Counted from the first letter of the stretch, positions 1 through 7,951 are shown. The stretch: 34,196 nucleotides of DNA from Caryophanales bacterium (GCA_902362975.1 CABIYO010000028.1:1-34196), one strand, 5' to 3'. Translations and numbers: made by a program. The notes: generated by a model from the sequence alone, not told the origin.

Positions 1-897
1 CAGCTTGTTGACGAACCAGGTCGCAAGATGCGACCTGGTTCGTCCTTTTTTGTAGTTCTCGGTTTCTTGAGGCGTTCTGTTCCCATAAAATTGAAGAAAT
101 GTTATGTAGACAGTCTTTTCTGGCCAACAGATTGGCCAGCTTTTTCATGTTTTGTGCGGTGGCTGCCACCAGATTGGCGCGTTGGACCTTCTTGATCCCC
201 CTGTAGAAGGTGAAACGGAGCCCGTGGAGCTCTTTCCCGTCGGCGAACGAACGCTCGACCGTCTGTGGGCGAAGCCGATAGAGATATTGTCCGGAAACCG
301 AGAGGCGGTTCGCGTTCACCGCTTCGCGGTAAGGTTCGTCGATGTGTCGGGTGATGTCGCGACGGTGTGATTTGCTGGATGTACATTTCGCAAGGAGCGG
401 GCAGTTCCGACAGATGGCGGGGTCGGAGACATAGTGATGGTAGCCGTGCCGATCCGTCGTCTGGTAGGTGAGGCGCTGACGCGCCGGACAGATGTACACA
501 TCCTCTTCCGGGACGTAGGTGTACCGTGACTTGCGGAACATCCCCTTCTTCCCGCCGAAGCGCCGGCGGGCGATGACGGCGAATATGCCGCGTTCGGTCA
601 GCGCCTTCGCGATCTCGGTCGTGTAATACCCGGCATCTAGCGCGACCGCCTCGAGCGGGAAGTCGAAGCGATCGAGGATATGGGTGATCCGGTCGAGGTA
701 GACCGTGCTGTCGGAGACGTTACCGGGCGTGACGTGAACGTCGACGATGAAGTTGTGCTTGGCATCGACCGTCCGATGCGACAGCCAGAAAAAGCCTTCC
801 GGTTTCTGGTCACGATACATATAGCCCGCTTCCGGGTCGGTCCGGCTCACCTTGACAAGCCGACGCTCTTTACCGGCCCCTTTGGGCTTCAGTGCTT
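1..897 (-). CDS. IS1182-family transposase, C-terminal frame (-1), no stop inside window
   Basis: Reading on in the -1 frame from the slippery run gives about 297 residues that clearly continue the transposase: ALKPKGAGKERRLVKVSRTD, then GYMYRDQKPEGFFWLSHRTVD. The second catalytic Asp lies in AVALDAGYYTTE. A Cys cluster follows (CRNCPLLAKC), and the catalytic Glu sits in QTVERSFADGKELHGL. The conserved tail ANLVAATAQNMKKLANLL follows. With the 191-residue N-terminal part the total is about 490 residues, a normal length for IS1182 transposases. The frame stays open to the window edge, so the stop must lie outside or a further shift exists near the end. There is no start codon of its own in a sensible place; expression would depend on frameshifting. 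Confidence 0.75.
10..51 (+). terminator. IS left-end hairpin followed by T-run
   Basis: Arms GACGAACCAGGTCGC (10-24) and GCGACCTGGTTCGTC (30-44) pair perfectly around a 5-base loop, and the plus strand continues CTTTTTT. This is an intrinsic terminator facing into the element, so it would block outside transcription from entering antisense to the transposase. The MITE at 20814 keeps the same hairpin with different but still complementary bases. Confidence 0.7.
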
Positions 898-1464
898 TTT
901 TCCGCGCTCGGCACGCTCCTCATTCACCCTCGGAAGGAGCTCCTCTTCGATTTCGCCGACGACCCGCTCGACCTCGACCTTGTCGAACTTCCTCTTGTTC
1001 GCATTCGCCCGGATGTGCGTCGAGTCCGTGATCAGGATCCGACCGGAGATGAAGCCGTGCGCCTCAGCCTGCCGCACGATATCCTCGAAAATTTCCTGGA
1101 ACACGTCGTTGTCGTGAAAACGACGCCGGTAGGCCTGGCTGATCGTTGAATGATCGGGCACCTTCTCGTCGATGCCGAGACCGAGGAACCATCGATAAGC
1201 GAGGTTCGTCTGAACCTCCTTCACGGTCTGACGCACGGAACGGATGTTGAACAGCGGCCCGAGGAGAATGATTTTGATGATGATCTCGGGATCGATGCCG
1301 GGCATCCCGGTATTCGAATAGAGCGGGGCGCAGAGGCGGTGGACGATCGAAAAGTCGATGTGGCGGTCAAGTTTTCGGACGAGGTGATCCTGCGGGACCA
1401 GCTGGTCCAACGTGGTCTTCGTCTGGATCGCTTCATGTCGTTTTTCAGGATGGGCGCGGTACAT
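889..1464 (-). CDS. IS1182-family transposase, N-terminal frame
   Basis: This is the 191-residue N-terminal part of the transposase. The start at 1464 is chosen because AAGGAGG lies eight bases upstream; an open frame extending to 1593 has no such site. The protein has the DUF772-type N-terminal domain (DQLVPQDHLVRKLD, then a YSNTGMPGIDPE segment) followed by the first catalytic Asp in LITDSTHIRANANK. The frame ends with ERGKKH and a TGA at 889-891. The rest of the transposase, including the other catalytic residues, continues at once in the -1 frame. The junction is an A-AAA-AAG run (895-901). Either this is programmed -1 frameshifting or a homopolymer indel has broken the gene. Confidence 0.8.
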   Translation of the reverse strand: MYRAHPEKRHEAIQTKTTLDQLVPQDHLVRKLDRHIDFSIVHRLCAPLYSNTGMPGIDPEIIIKIILLGPLFNIRSVRQTVKEVQTNLAYRWFLGLGIDEKVPDHSTISQAYRRRFHDNDVFQEIFEDIVRQAEAHGFISGRILITDSTHIRANANKRKFDKVEVERVVGEIEEELLPRVNEERAERGKKH

Positions 1465-1745
1465 ATCGGATTCCTCCTTTTGATGACGTGATGACGGGCG
1501 GGCTCGGCGTTTACCTTCCCTTTCCCCTTTTGGAGCGATTCGAAGTATGCAACGGGCTTTTTCTTCGGCCGTCGAGGCCTCAGAAAAAGACAAACGGCCG
1601 CCAGATGACGACCGTTTGCGTTGCTCGCCCGACGGCGCCCCGACTCCGACAGGAAAGCAATCCGACGGAGACCCAGCAGCGACCTAGGTCGCGATGCGGC
1701 TCCGGGATTGCCTGCGGAAAGCGTGGGCGCCGGACAGGCGAGCGA
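1465..1745 (-). ncRNA. Conserved structured leader of the IS1182 transposase
   Basis: The region between the IS right end and the transposase start can fold into nested stems. There is an outer stem GCTCGCC/GGCGAGC with GGCGCC/GGCGCC, a middle stem GCAATCC/GGATTGC, and an inner hairpin GCGACC-TA-GGTCGC. A further stem near 1547-1585 pairs CTTTTTCT with AGAAAAAG. The same region is kept in the deleted copy at 20920-21160, where several stem pairs are exchanged in a compensatory way, for example ACTCGTCC/GGACGAGT outside and GCGACT/AGTCGC inside. That pattern supports selection for pairing. It may be a translation-limiting 5' UTR or part of the transposition substrate. I do not recognise a named RNA family. 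Confidence 0.6.
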
Positions 1746-1771
1746 TATGATTCATGTTAGTCAACAGCCTG

Positions 1772-1797
1772 AAAGAGCATTCAAAGATGCTCTTTTT
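1772..1797 (+). terminator. Terminator-like hairpin abutting the IS right end
   Basis: Arms AAAGAGCAT (1772-1780) and ATGCTCTTT (1787-1795) surround a 6-base loop and are followed by more T. It begins at the base after the IS end. By analogy with the MITE at 20814-21173 it is probably one copy of a duplicated target hairpin, and it belonged to the gene left of the IS. Confidence 0.6.
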
Positions 1798-2109
1798 CTT
1801 ATGTTTAAAAATATGTTTTCTGAAAACTTTCCCGTAAATATTACATTCATGTTACATAGGAAAGTCCTCGGCATCTCGAATATTCAGAACATTTAAACTT
1901 TTCCCGAAAATTTTATCCCTCATCCATTGGTATAATGGGCTTTAGAGTCGTTTTCTTGAAAGGATGTCAGTTTGCAATCATTTCAAAGGTTCTGTAAGGT
2001 AAAGCACAAGTTCTCATTTTCAACTTTTGTTTTTAACTGTGTGATGTTTTCACACAATCGCGAACGAGTTGATTAAATAGATTGTTTAACATTAGTAGGA
2101 GGTAATTCA
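1798..2109 (+). promoter_or_regulatory. putP upstream region with possible operator at 2038-2056
   Basis: No gene is visible between the IS flank and putP. A TATAAT hexamer sits at 1931-1936 without a good -35 box. Nearer the gene, at 2038-2056, is a perfect 7-bp inverted repeat, TGTGTGA and TCACACA separated by five bases, about 50 bp before the putP start. It is a plausible regulator site. It resembles Crp/Fnr half-sites (TGTGA/TCACA) but has a 5-base rather than 6-base spacer. A good ribosome binding site, AGGAGGT, precedes the gene. Confidence 0.4.
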
Positions 2110-3591
2110 ATGCTATGGCAAGAATGGGTATCAATCGCAATTTATCTCGTGATGATGCTTCTTATCGGATACGTTGCGTATAAACGAACGACCGATTCAT
2201 CAGATTATATGTTAGGTGGCCGTAAAATGGGGCCAGGTGTTACCGCCATGTCAGCCGGAGCTTCGGATATGAGTGGTTGGATGTTAATGGGACTACCGGG
2301 TGCAATGTATGCAACTGGACTTTCAGCAATTTGGTTAGCCGTTGGATTGGTCATCGGAGCTTACTTGAACTACTTGTTAGTTGCTCCACGACTTCGCGTC
2401 TTCACAGAGATGGCGAACGATTCGATTACGATTCCAGACTTCTTAGAGAATCGGTTCCGAGATCACTCGAACTGGCTACGGATCCTTTCTGCATCCGTCA
2501 TCATCATCTTCTTCACGTTCTACACGTCAGCTGGACTTGTATCCGGCGGGAAGTTGTTTGAAAGCTCATTCGGATTAAATTATCAGACAGGTGTCATTGT
2601 CACAATTAGTGTCGTCATCTTATACACCCTCTTCGGTGGATTCACGGCAGTTAGTTGGACGGACTTCGCACAAGGTGTCATCATGTTCTTGGCGCTCGTG
2701 CTCGTACCATTCGTCGCTTTAACAGATATCGGTGGAGTAGACACTGCTGTCAACTCTGCGACGACAATCAATGCCGATTTGTTCGACCTCTTTAAAGGGA
2801 CGACGACACTCGGGATTATCGGTCTCCTCGCTTGGGGACTTGGTTACTTCGGTCAACCACACATCATTGTTCGCTTTATGGCAATCCGTGATGTGAAATC
2901 ATTGAAAACGGCTCGTCGTATTGGGATGAGTTGGATGACAGTATCTATCATCGGTGCCGTCATGACAGGGTTCGTCGGAATCGCTTATTTCCGAGGACAA
3001 GGAAATCCACTGGGGGACCCGGAAACAGTCTTCATTCAATTCTCTGAAGTCTTGTTCCACCCGTTCATCACTGGTTTCTTATTGGCAGCCATCCTTGCTG
3101 CGGTCATGTCGACGGTATCGTCGCAATTGCTCGTCACATCATCTGCGTTGACAGAAGACTTCTATCGTAAGTTCTTCAACAAAGATGCAAGTGAGAAGAC
3201 GATGGTCCTTGCCGGACGTGTTGGTGTCTTGCTAGTAGGAGTTGTAGCAACGCTCATGTCACTTAACCCATCAAGCACAATCCTCACACTTGTCGGATAT
3301 GCATGGGCTGGATTCGGCTCTGCATTTGGACCAGCAATCCTCTTGTCACTTTACTGGAGCAAGATGACACGTCAAGGTGCCCTTGCTGGTATTCTCGTCG
3401 GTGCCATTACCGTCATTCTCTGGATTGTCACTGGACTTTCGACAGTCCTTTACGAAATGGTACCTGGCTTCTTCTTGAGTATGTTGGCAATCGTACTTGT
3501 CAGTAACTTTACTAGCCAGAAAGAACAAAAACGCATTAACCGTGAATTCGGTGAAATGGAAGCTGAATTGGCAGCTGCAAAGAAAGAGTAA
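2110..3591 (+). CDS. putP: Sodium/proline symporter PutP
   Basis: This is a 493-residue, strongly hydrophobic protein of the sodium:solute symporter (SSS) family, which imports L-proline with Na+ across the cytoplasmic membrane for nutrition or osmoprotection. Length and pattern fit the usual 13-helix PutP of Bacillales. The N-terminus runs WQEWVSIAIYLVMMLLIGYVA and is followed by the family-typical LGGRKMGPGVTAMSAGASDMSGWMLMGLPG. Further family signatures are GAYLNYLLVAPRLR, WGLGYFGQPHIIVRFMAI and AAILAAVMSTVSSQLLV (sodium-site region). The C-terminal tail is charged (EKEQ- and KKE-rich). An AGGAGGT site precedes the ATG. It is monocistronic: a bidirectional terminator follows and the next genes are convergent. 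Related family members could carry another solute, but PutP is the best fit. Confidence 0.9.
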   Translation: MLWQEWVSIAIYLVMMLLIGYVAYKRTTDSSDYMLGGRKMGPGVTAMSAGASDMSGWMLMGLPGAMYATGLSAIWLAVGLVIGAYLNYLLVAPRLRVFTEMANDSITIPDFLENRFRDHSNWLRILSASVIIIFFTFYTSAGLVSGGKLFESSFGLNYQTGVIVTISVVILYTLFGGFTAVSWTDFAQGVIMFLALVLVPFVALTDIGGVDTAVNSATTINADLFDLFKGTTTLGIIGLLAWGLGYFGQPHIIVRFMAIRDVKSLKTARRIGMSWMTVSIIGAVMTGFVGIAYFRGQGNPLGDPETVFIQFSEVLFHPFITGFLLAAILAAVMSTVSSQLLVTSSALTEDFYRKFFNKDASEKTMVLAGRVGVLLVGVVATLMSLNPSSTILTLVGYAWAGFGSAFGPAILLSLYWSKMTRQGALAGILVGAITVILWIVTGLSTVLYEMVPGFFLSMLAIVLVSNFTSQKEQKRINREFGEMEAELAAAKKE

Positions 3592-3601
3592 CGATTCACA
3601 C

Positions 3602-3636
3602 AAAAACTCGGTCCCTTTATAGGGAACCGAGTTTTT
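3602..3636. terminator. Bidirectional terminator between putP and the convergent operon
   Basis: Arms AAAACTCGG and CCGAGTTTT pair, with an inner CCCT/AGGG stem and a short loop. A-run and T-run flanks make it usable in both directions. Confidence 0.85.
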
Positions 3637-3639
3637 GTT

Positions 3640-3945
3640 TTACATCGATGCTGCGATTAACCAGACACGAATTACAAACGGTACGAGAACCAACACGAAC
3701 ATTGCGTTTCGCATCCACCGATTTCGGTTCCAATAGTACGCCATTAGTACGAACGGATGCAATGCGACCAATTCGTATGGATTGAACCAAAACCATGTGA
3801 GAATCAGTACGATTAAAAAGTACAATACTGATTTTTCTTTCGAAGTGCGGTATTCACGCCACATATCATAGGCGCCTTTGAAGAAAGCAATGAATGTTGT
3901 AATCCAGAATACGATGACAATCACATTATCAAATCCACTAAACAA
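3640..3945 (-). CDS. Small multi-spanning membrane protein, unknown
   Basis: I do not recognise this protein of about 101 residues. It is hydrophobic with roughly three membrane segments: VIVIVFWITTFIAFF near the start, VLYFLIVLILTWFWF in the middle, and AMFVLVLVPFVIRVWL at the end. A basic loop (YWNRNRWMRN) suggests a cytoplasmic side. The longest frame begins at GTG 3957, but that codon lies within the AAAAGGTGG ribosome binding site, so TTG at 3945, eight bases after the site, is preferred. The site starts immediately after the stop of the upstream gene, so the two are probably translationally coupled and form a two-gene operon of membrane proteins. Confidence 0.6.
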   Translation of the reverse strand: MFSGFDNVIVIVFWITTFIAFFKGAYDMWREYRTSKEKSVLYFLIVLILTWFWFNPYELVALHPFVLMAYYWNRNRWMRNAMFVLVLVPFVIRVWLIAASM

Positions 3946-3960
3946 CTGAGTAACCACCTT

Positions 3961-4515
3961 TTAGGAAGGATTTTCTACATAAAAACCGCCCCAGTAAATA
4001 TGACGGTACGTAAACTCTTTTCCACTTTCTACAGTAATCACAATTTCATCTTCCGTCAACACGAGGACGTGAACCGGTACCTCACCTTGTCGAAGCATCG
4101 GGCTAAATAATTGAAGCTGTTTGTTCAACCATTTGCGCTCTGAAAAGTTTTGATAGTGATGTAGAGAAAGCATCGGATGGCTCAAGTATGCAGCGCCAAC
4201 AATTGCGACAGCGATCGGTGGCGCGCCGATTTCCATCATGAACGAGAAGACGAGAACAAGTGATAGCACCCCATACGCGAACTCTACTAATTCCATGAGA
4301 GATGCCCGACTGGCTATTACATACTGAATTACACGAAACATGAGATACAAGATGATACTGACAATCAAGTACTCAGAGAATGGCGAATGGCGGAACGAGA
4401 CGTCTAAATAGAACAAGACAGGTAACAGTAGGATCCATTTCCACAGATGTAAGGCGAGGTAAAACAATGATTGATCGATGAAACGACGATTGTGTACGAG
4501 CCGTTGCATATTCAT
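3961..4515 (-). CDS. Membrane protein, unknown
   Basis: This is an unrecognised protein of 184 residues with about four hydrophobic segments in the first two thirds (for example WILLLPVLFYLDV, EYLIVSIILYLMF and LSLVLVFSFMM). A soluble tail follows (RQGEVPVHVLVLTEDEIVITVESGKEF) that looks like a short beta-rich domain. The ATG at 4515 has GGAGGTG seven bases upstream; the longer frame from 4524 would start within that site. It is the first gene of a pair with the small membrane protein downstream. No function can be assigned. Confidence 0.65.
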   Translation of the reverse strand: MNMQRLVHNRRFIDQSLFYLALHLWKWILLLPVLFYLDVSFRHSPFSEYLIVSIILYLMFRVIQYVIASRASLMELVEFAYGVLSLVLVFSFMMEIGAPPIAVAIVGAAYLSHPMLSLHHYQNFSERKWLNKQLQLFSPMLRQGEVPVHVLVLTEDEIVITVESGKEFTYRHIYWGGFYVENPS

Positions 4516-4594
4516 GTTTCCCACCTCCGCTTAGATGATGTGACCTTACGTTACCATTCCCTATTCTTTCGAATGATAACTAGCAATTACACGT

Positions 4595-5416
4595 CTAACG
4601 AAGTTTTTCTTTCCTCTCGATTAACGTCGCATTCAACAGCCCACCAAGCAAGATGACAGAGGCAGCGAGATAGAACCAAATCAATAAGACGATGAACGCA
4701 CCGAGTTGACCGTAAAACTGTTCATAGTTTGCGAATTGTGAATAGTAACTAAACACGTTCGAGACAAGCAGAATCCCTACTGTTGCAAAAGCGGCTCCGG
4801 CCCAACTATTTTTAAATGTTCCGGACACACTTGGTAACCACTTATATACAAATACGAATACAGTGAATAGAAGACCTGTTCCGATGATCCATCTGAAGTA
4901 AAACCAAATCTGTGCATATGTCGTGACAATCTCATCGATGAACAACACGTATGAAGAGATTTCTCGAAGTGCCGTCTCAATAACAGGGACGAGCAATGAG
5001 AATGGTAACACAAACATGAGCGCTAAGGTGATGGCGATATCCTGTAAGACGCCCCTCCAAAAAGCTTTATTACGAACAGCTCGGTAGGCATCATTCAATG
5101 CTCGAACAAGAGATTGTACGGCCATCGATGAGATCCAGAGTGCCGGTAAGATACTGAATGATGCTAATTTCAATTTGGAGTTGTCGAATATGGCTTCAAT
5201 GTTCCCTTCTAATAGCTTGTAACTGGCTTCAGGCATGATGAGTGATAATGCTTGAATCACATCGCCACTCGTAAACGGTAAAAATCCGACAATCCCTAAT
5301 ACGAATAATAAGAATGGGAACGTCGATAAAATGAAATAATAGGCTAACATGGCCGCTTGATCAAAAAAACGTTCTGTAAAAAATCGCTTGACGATTGTCA
5401 AAAACACTTGTTTCAT
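4595..5416 (-). CDS. YihY/BrkB-family inner membrane protein
   Basis: This 273-residue integral membrane protein belongs to the YihY/virulence-factor BrkB family. The N-terminal KRFFTERFFDQAAMLAYYFILSTFPFLLFVLG block and the AGAAFATVGILLVSNVFSYY segment are typical, as is the ending LGAFIVLLIWFYLAASVILLGGLLNATL. About six membrane helices are apparent. The family has often been misnamed ribonuclease BN; there is no nuclease motif here. The biochemical role is not established; transport or envelope functions have been proposed. The ribosome binding site is weak. It stands alone, downstream of and in the same direction as the AGCS symporter. Confidence 0.85.
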   Translation of the reverse strand: MKQVFLTIVKRFFTERFFDQAAMLAYYFILSTFPFLLFVLGIVGFLPFTSGDVIQALSLIMPEASYKLLEGNIEAIFDNSKLKLASFSILPALWISSMAVQSLVRALNDAYRAVRNKAFWRGVLQDIAITLALMFVLPFSLLVPVIETALREISSYVLFIDEIVTTYAQIWFYFRWIIGTGLLFTVFVFVYKWLPSVSGTFKNSWAGAAFATVGILLVSNVFSYYSQFANYEQFYGQLGAFIVLLIWFYLAASVILLGGLLNATLIERKEKLR

Positions 5417-5484
5417 CGTTATTCTCTACTTTCTTCTTGTAATATATACGATAATTGAAATAATAGATTCAAAATGAAGAGGAA

Positions 5485-5502
5485 GCCCCTGGTTCCAGGG
5501 AC
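5485..5502 (-). terminator. Probable terminator of the AGCS symporter gene
   Basis: A short GC-rich hairpin (GTCCCTG/CAGGGGC in minus orientation, loop GAAC) lies just after the symporter stop and is followed by a pyrimidine-rich stretch. The T-run is imperfect. Confidence 0.4.
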
Positions 5503-5515
5503 ATCCCATTGATGT

Positions 5516-6934
5516 TCAACTAATTTCTTCTTTTTTTGTTTCCCAAGCTTCAATATGTTCTTTACCAGGAAGGTCGACACCCTCTTTAAAGAATTCCGGG
5601 TCTCTTCCTTCTTTCATTTGGACCATATAGTCGTCAAGGAGAGTCTTGGCGACTTTACTCAATCGGAAGATCGCATACATGTTGACGAGCGCCATCAAGC
5701 CCATAAAGATGTCGGCAATCGACCAGACAAGTCCCGCAGATCGTACCGAACCGAACATGACCATCCCGACAACGGCAACCCGATAGATTATCAAATATCG
5801 CTTCTTCTCAGATATGAACTCGATGTTCGTCTCTCCATAATAATAATTGGCCAAAATCGAACTGAAGGCAAAAAGTAAGATGGCGATTGTCATGAGAGTC
5901 GTCGCAATCGGTCCGATTTCAACGAGAAGCGCCTCTTGGGCAAGCTCAATCCCTTGGAAAGATTCTGAACCTTCTACACCTGAGACGAGGACAATCATTG
6001 CCGTTGCGGTACAGATGAACAATGTGTCCACAAATACACTGAGCGATTGAATCAATCCTTGTTTGACCGGGTGACTCACCTCAGCGGTAGCTGCGGCGTT
6101 CGGGGCAGACCCCATCCCTGCCTCGTTCGAGAAGAGGCCTCGTCGAATGCCTTGGAGGACAGCTGCACCAACCGCACCACCGAACAACTGTTGGAAACCG
6201 AGGACACCTTCAGAGAAGATGGCCGAGAACACTTGTGGCACGACATCAAGATTCGTGAGGATTACCCAAATGGCTAGTAAGATATAACCGCCCGCCATGA
6301 TTGGTACAATGATTCCCGACAATGTCGAGATGGAACGAATTCCACCGAAGATGACGACAGCAGTGACAACGGACAAGATGATGCCGACCCAGACCGTATC
6401 AATCTCAAAAACGTTATTCACCGAGAGTGCGATTGTATTCGCCTGAACGGAGTTGAAGGCAAATCCGAACGCGAACGTAATCAAAATGGAAAATACGAGG
6501 CCTAACCAGCGTGCACCGAGAGCACGTTCGATATAGTACGCCGGACCACCGCGCCACGCCTTGCCGTCATGCACTTTATACACCTGGGCGAGCGTACTTT
6601 CAACAAACGCCGAAGCTGCTCCGATTAAGGCGATGAGCCACATCCAAAATACGGCGCCAGGTCCGCCTAAAGCGATTGCCGTCGATACGCCGGCGATGTT
6701 CCCCGTACCGACACGGGCCGCCGTTCCGATGGCAAATGCTTGGAAAGATGAGACCTGTCCTTTCCCATGCTTGATTCCTTTCACGAATAAAAGTTTAAAC
6801 ATTTCCGGTAACATTCGAAATTGAACAAACCGCATTCGAATCGTAAAATAAAGCCCTCCTGAAATCAATACGAAGATGAGAAGATACGACCATAAATAGT
6901 CATTGATTTGCATAATCAGTTCACGAATATCCAA
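5516..6934 (-). CDS. Alanine/glycine:cation symporter (AGCS family)
   Basis: This is a 472-residue Na+- (or H+-) coupled small neutral amino-acid importer of the AGCS (AlsT/DagA) family in the cytoplasmic membrane. Family signatures seen are SSFQAFAIGTAARVGTGNIAG near residue 60, GAVFWMWLIALIGAASAFVE, YKVHDGKAWRGGPAYYIE, and RRGLFSNEAGMGSAPNAAA near residue 270. Ten or eleven membrane helices are expected. The initiation codon is TTG with AGGAGG eight bases upstream, and no ATG nearby is better placed. The substrate is most likely alanine or glycine; some paralogues take glutamine. The gene is followed by a weak terminator and preceded by the oxidoreductase gene in the same direction. Confidence 0.9.
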   Translation of the reverse strand: MDIRELIMQINDYLWSYLLIFVLISGGLYFTIRMRFVQFRMLPEMFKLLFVKGIKHGKGQVSSFQAFAIGTAARVGTGNIAGVSTAIALGGPGAVFWMWLIALIGAASAFVESTLAQVYKVHDGKAWRGGPAYYIERALGARWLGLVFSILITFAFGFAFNSVQANTIALSVNNVFEIDTVWVGIILSVVTAVVIFGGIRSISTLSGIIVPIMAGGYILLAIWVILTNLDVVPQVFSAIFSEGVLGFQQLFGGAVGAAVLQGIRRGLFSNEAGMGSAPNAAATAEVSHPVKQGLIQSLSVFVDTLFICTATAMIVLVSGVEGSESFQGIELAQEALLVEIGPIATTLMTIAILLFAFSSILANYYYGETNIEFISEKKRYLIIYRVAVVGMVMFGSVRSAGLVWSIADIFMGLMALVNMYAIFRLSKVAKTLLDDYMVQMKEGRDPEFFKEGVDLPGKEHIEAWETKKEEIS

Positions 6935-6993
6935 CGAAATCGCCTCCTTTTATCGGGTTTTTACCCGCTCTGAATCTGACAGAAACAGCGGGT

Positions 6994-7896
6994 TCATTGC
7001 ACTTTTTTAAGAATCTCTTCACATAGACGATGTGTCTCGAGACTGTCTTCCGCTAAGACGGATGCGTTCGGTTCTCCCCGAAGTAAATGTAAAAAATCTT
7101 CTACGAGGTCGATAAACCCTCGACGTTTCAAATTGGACTCCCATGGGTCGAGCGACCATTCCTTCACACCGTCTCGTCCATAGTCTGTAATCCGCTCCAC
7201 ATTGCGTGTGACCCGCTTCACGGTCGGTGACATGACTTCCATCACTTCTTCGGTACAACCGTTGTCTCGGTTCATCCAACCGATTGCTTCGATTCCCCCT
7301 GCGGTGAAATGAATCATCACTTGTTTCAGCACATCCCCTTCAAACCGTGGTGTCACGCGCAACCGCTCGACAGGCTGAAGATTGGTCAAATAACGGAGCG
7401 TATCGACAACATGCACGAAATCCTCAATCACAAACTCACGGAGCGTTGCCGGTTTATACGTTCTGTTCTTTTGGATAAAGACCATATTTTTTCCTTCGAC
7501 TTGTTTGAGTGCCTGTGTGGCCGTCGCAAAGCGGCGATTGAATCCTGTGACGAGGTGGACTCCATTCTCTTTAGCGAATGTGACGAGTTGCTCCGTCTCT
7601 TCAAGAGTGAACGTGATCGGTTTGTCGATGAATACATGCTTCCCTTGCCGTAGACAATACTCGGCTTGCTCATAATGGACAGCTGTCGTCGAGTGAATCA
7701 TGACGGCATCGATTTCTGTCATCGACACGACTTCAAGCTCCGTATATCCTCCTTTAAAACGATAGGTCGAGATGACTTCCTTTAACTTCTGTTCATCTCT
7801 AGAGACGAGATACACATCGACGTCCTTTAATCCGGCATATACTGGAAGATAAGCTTTTTTAGCGACATCCCCGATGCCTACTACCAAAATATTCAT
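6994..7896 (-). CDS. Gfo/Idh/MocA-family oxidoreductase
   Basis: This is a 300-residue cytoplasmic NAD(P)-dependent dehydrogenase-like protein. The N-terminal Rossmann nucleotide site is NILVVGIGDVAKKAYLPVYAGL, with a GxGxxxK-type pattern. The family motif appears as HVFIDKPITF (usually EKP), where the lysine is the expected catalytic residue. The C-terminal half should be the mixed alpha/beta substrate domain. GGAGG precedes the ATG. The substrate, normally a sugar, inositol or related polyol, cannot be told from sequence. The gene lies between a 60-aa gene and the AGCS symporter, with no evident pathway partner. Confidence 0.82.
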   Translation of the reverse strand: MNILVVGIGDVAKKAYLPVYAGLKDVDVYLVSRDEQKLKEVISTYRFKGGYTELEVVSMTEIDAVMIHSTTAVHYEQAEYCLRQGKHVFIDKPITFTLEETEQLVTFAKENGVHLVTGFNRRFATATQALKQVEGKNMVFIQKNRTYKPATLREFVIEDFVHVVDTLRYLTNLQPVERLRVTPRFEGDVLKQVMIHFTAGGIEAIGWMNRDNGCTEEVMEVMSPTVKRVTRNVERITDYGRDGVKEWSLDPWESNLKRRGFIDLVEDFLHLLRGEPNASVLAEDSLETHRLCEEILKKVQ

Positions 7897-7924
7897 CTAC
7901 TCACTCCTCCAATATTATTATATA

Positions 7925-7951
7925 GAAAGCCCGAAGCGACTGCCTCGGGCT
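7925..7951 (-). terminator. Terminator of the 60-aa gene
   Basis: Arms AGCCCGA and TCGGGCT flank a 10-base loop and, read on the minus strand, run into a TTTCTAT tail. The hairpin begins at the last base of the stop codon of the upstream gene. Confidence 0.65.

Larger units (their letters stand above)
1..1771 (-). mobile_element. IS1182-family insertion sequence, complete
   Basis: The element runs from a left end CAGCTTGTTGAC at position 1 to a right end whose reverse complement is CAGGCTGTTGAC, closing at 1771, so the two ends are near-identical inverted repeats. It carries one DDE transposase gene on the minus strand, a 15-bp hairpin just inside the left end (10-44), and a long structured leader between the right end and the transposase start. 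Boundaries are supported by the second, deleted copy at 20814-21173, which starts and stops at the same sequences. Directly outside the right end is a terminator hairpin (1772-1795). This fits a family preference for inserting at hairpins. The left flank lies outside the window. Confidence 0.88.

Noticed and set aside
680..1491. Long plus-strand frames inside the IS (145, 85 and 113 aa)
   Set aside because: They are antisense to the transposase, have GC-rich arginine/valine-heavy composition and no ribosome binding sites; the minus strand clearly encodes the DDE transposase.
4595..5416. Ribonuclease BN
   Set aside because: This is an old misannotation of the YihY/BrkB family; the protein is a multi-spanning membrane protein without nuclease motifs.
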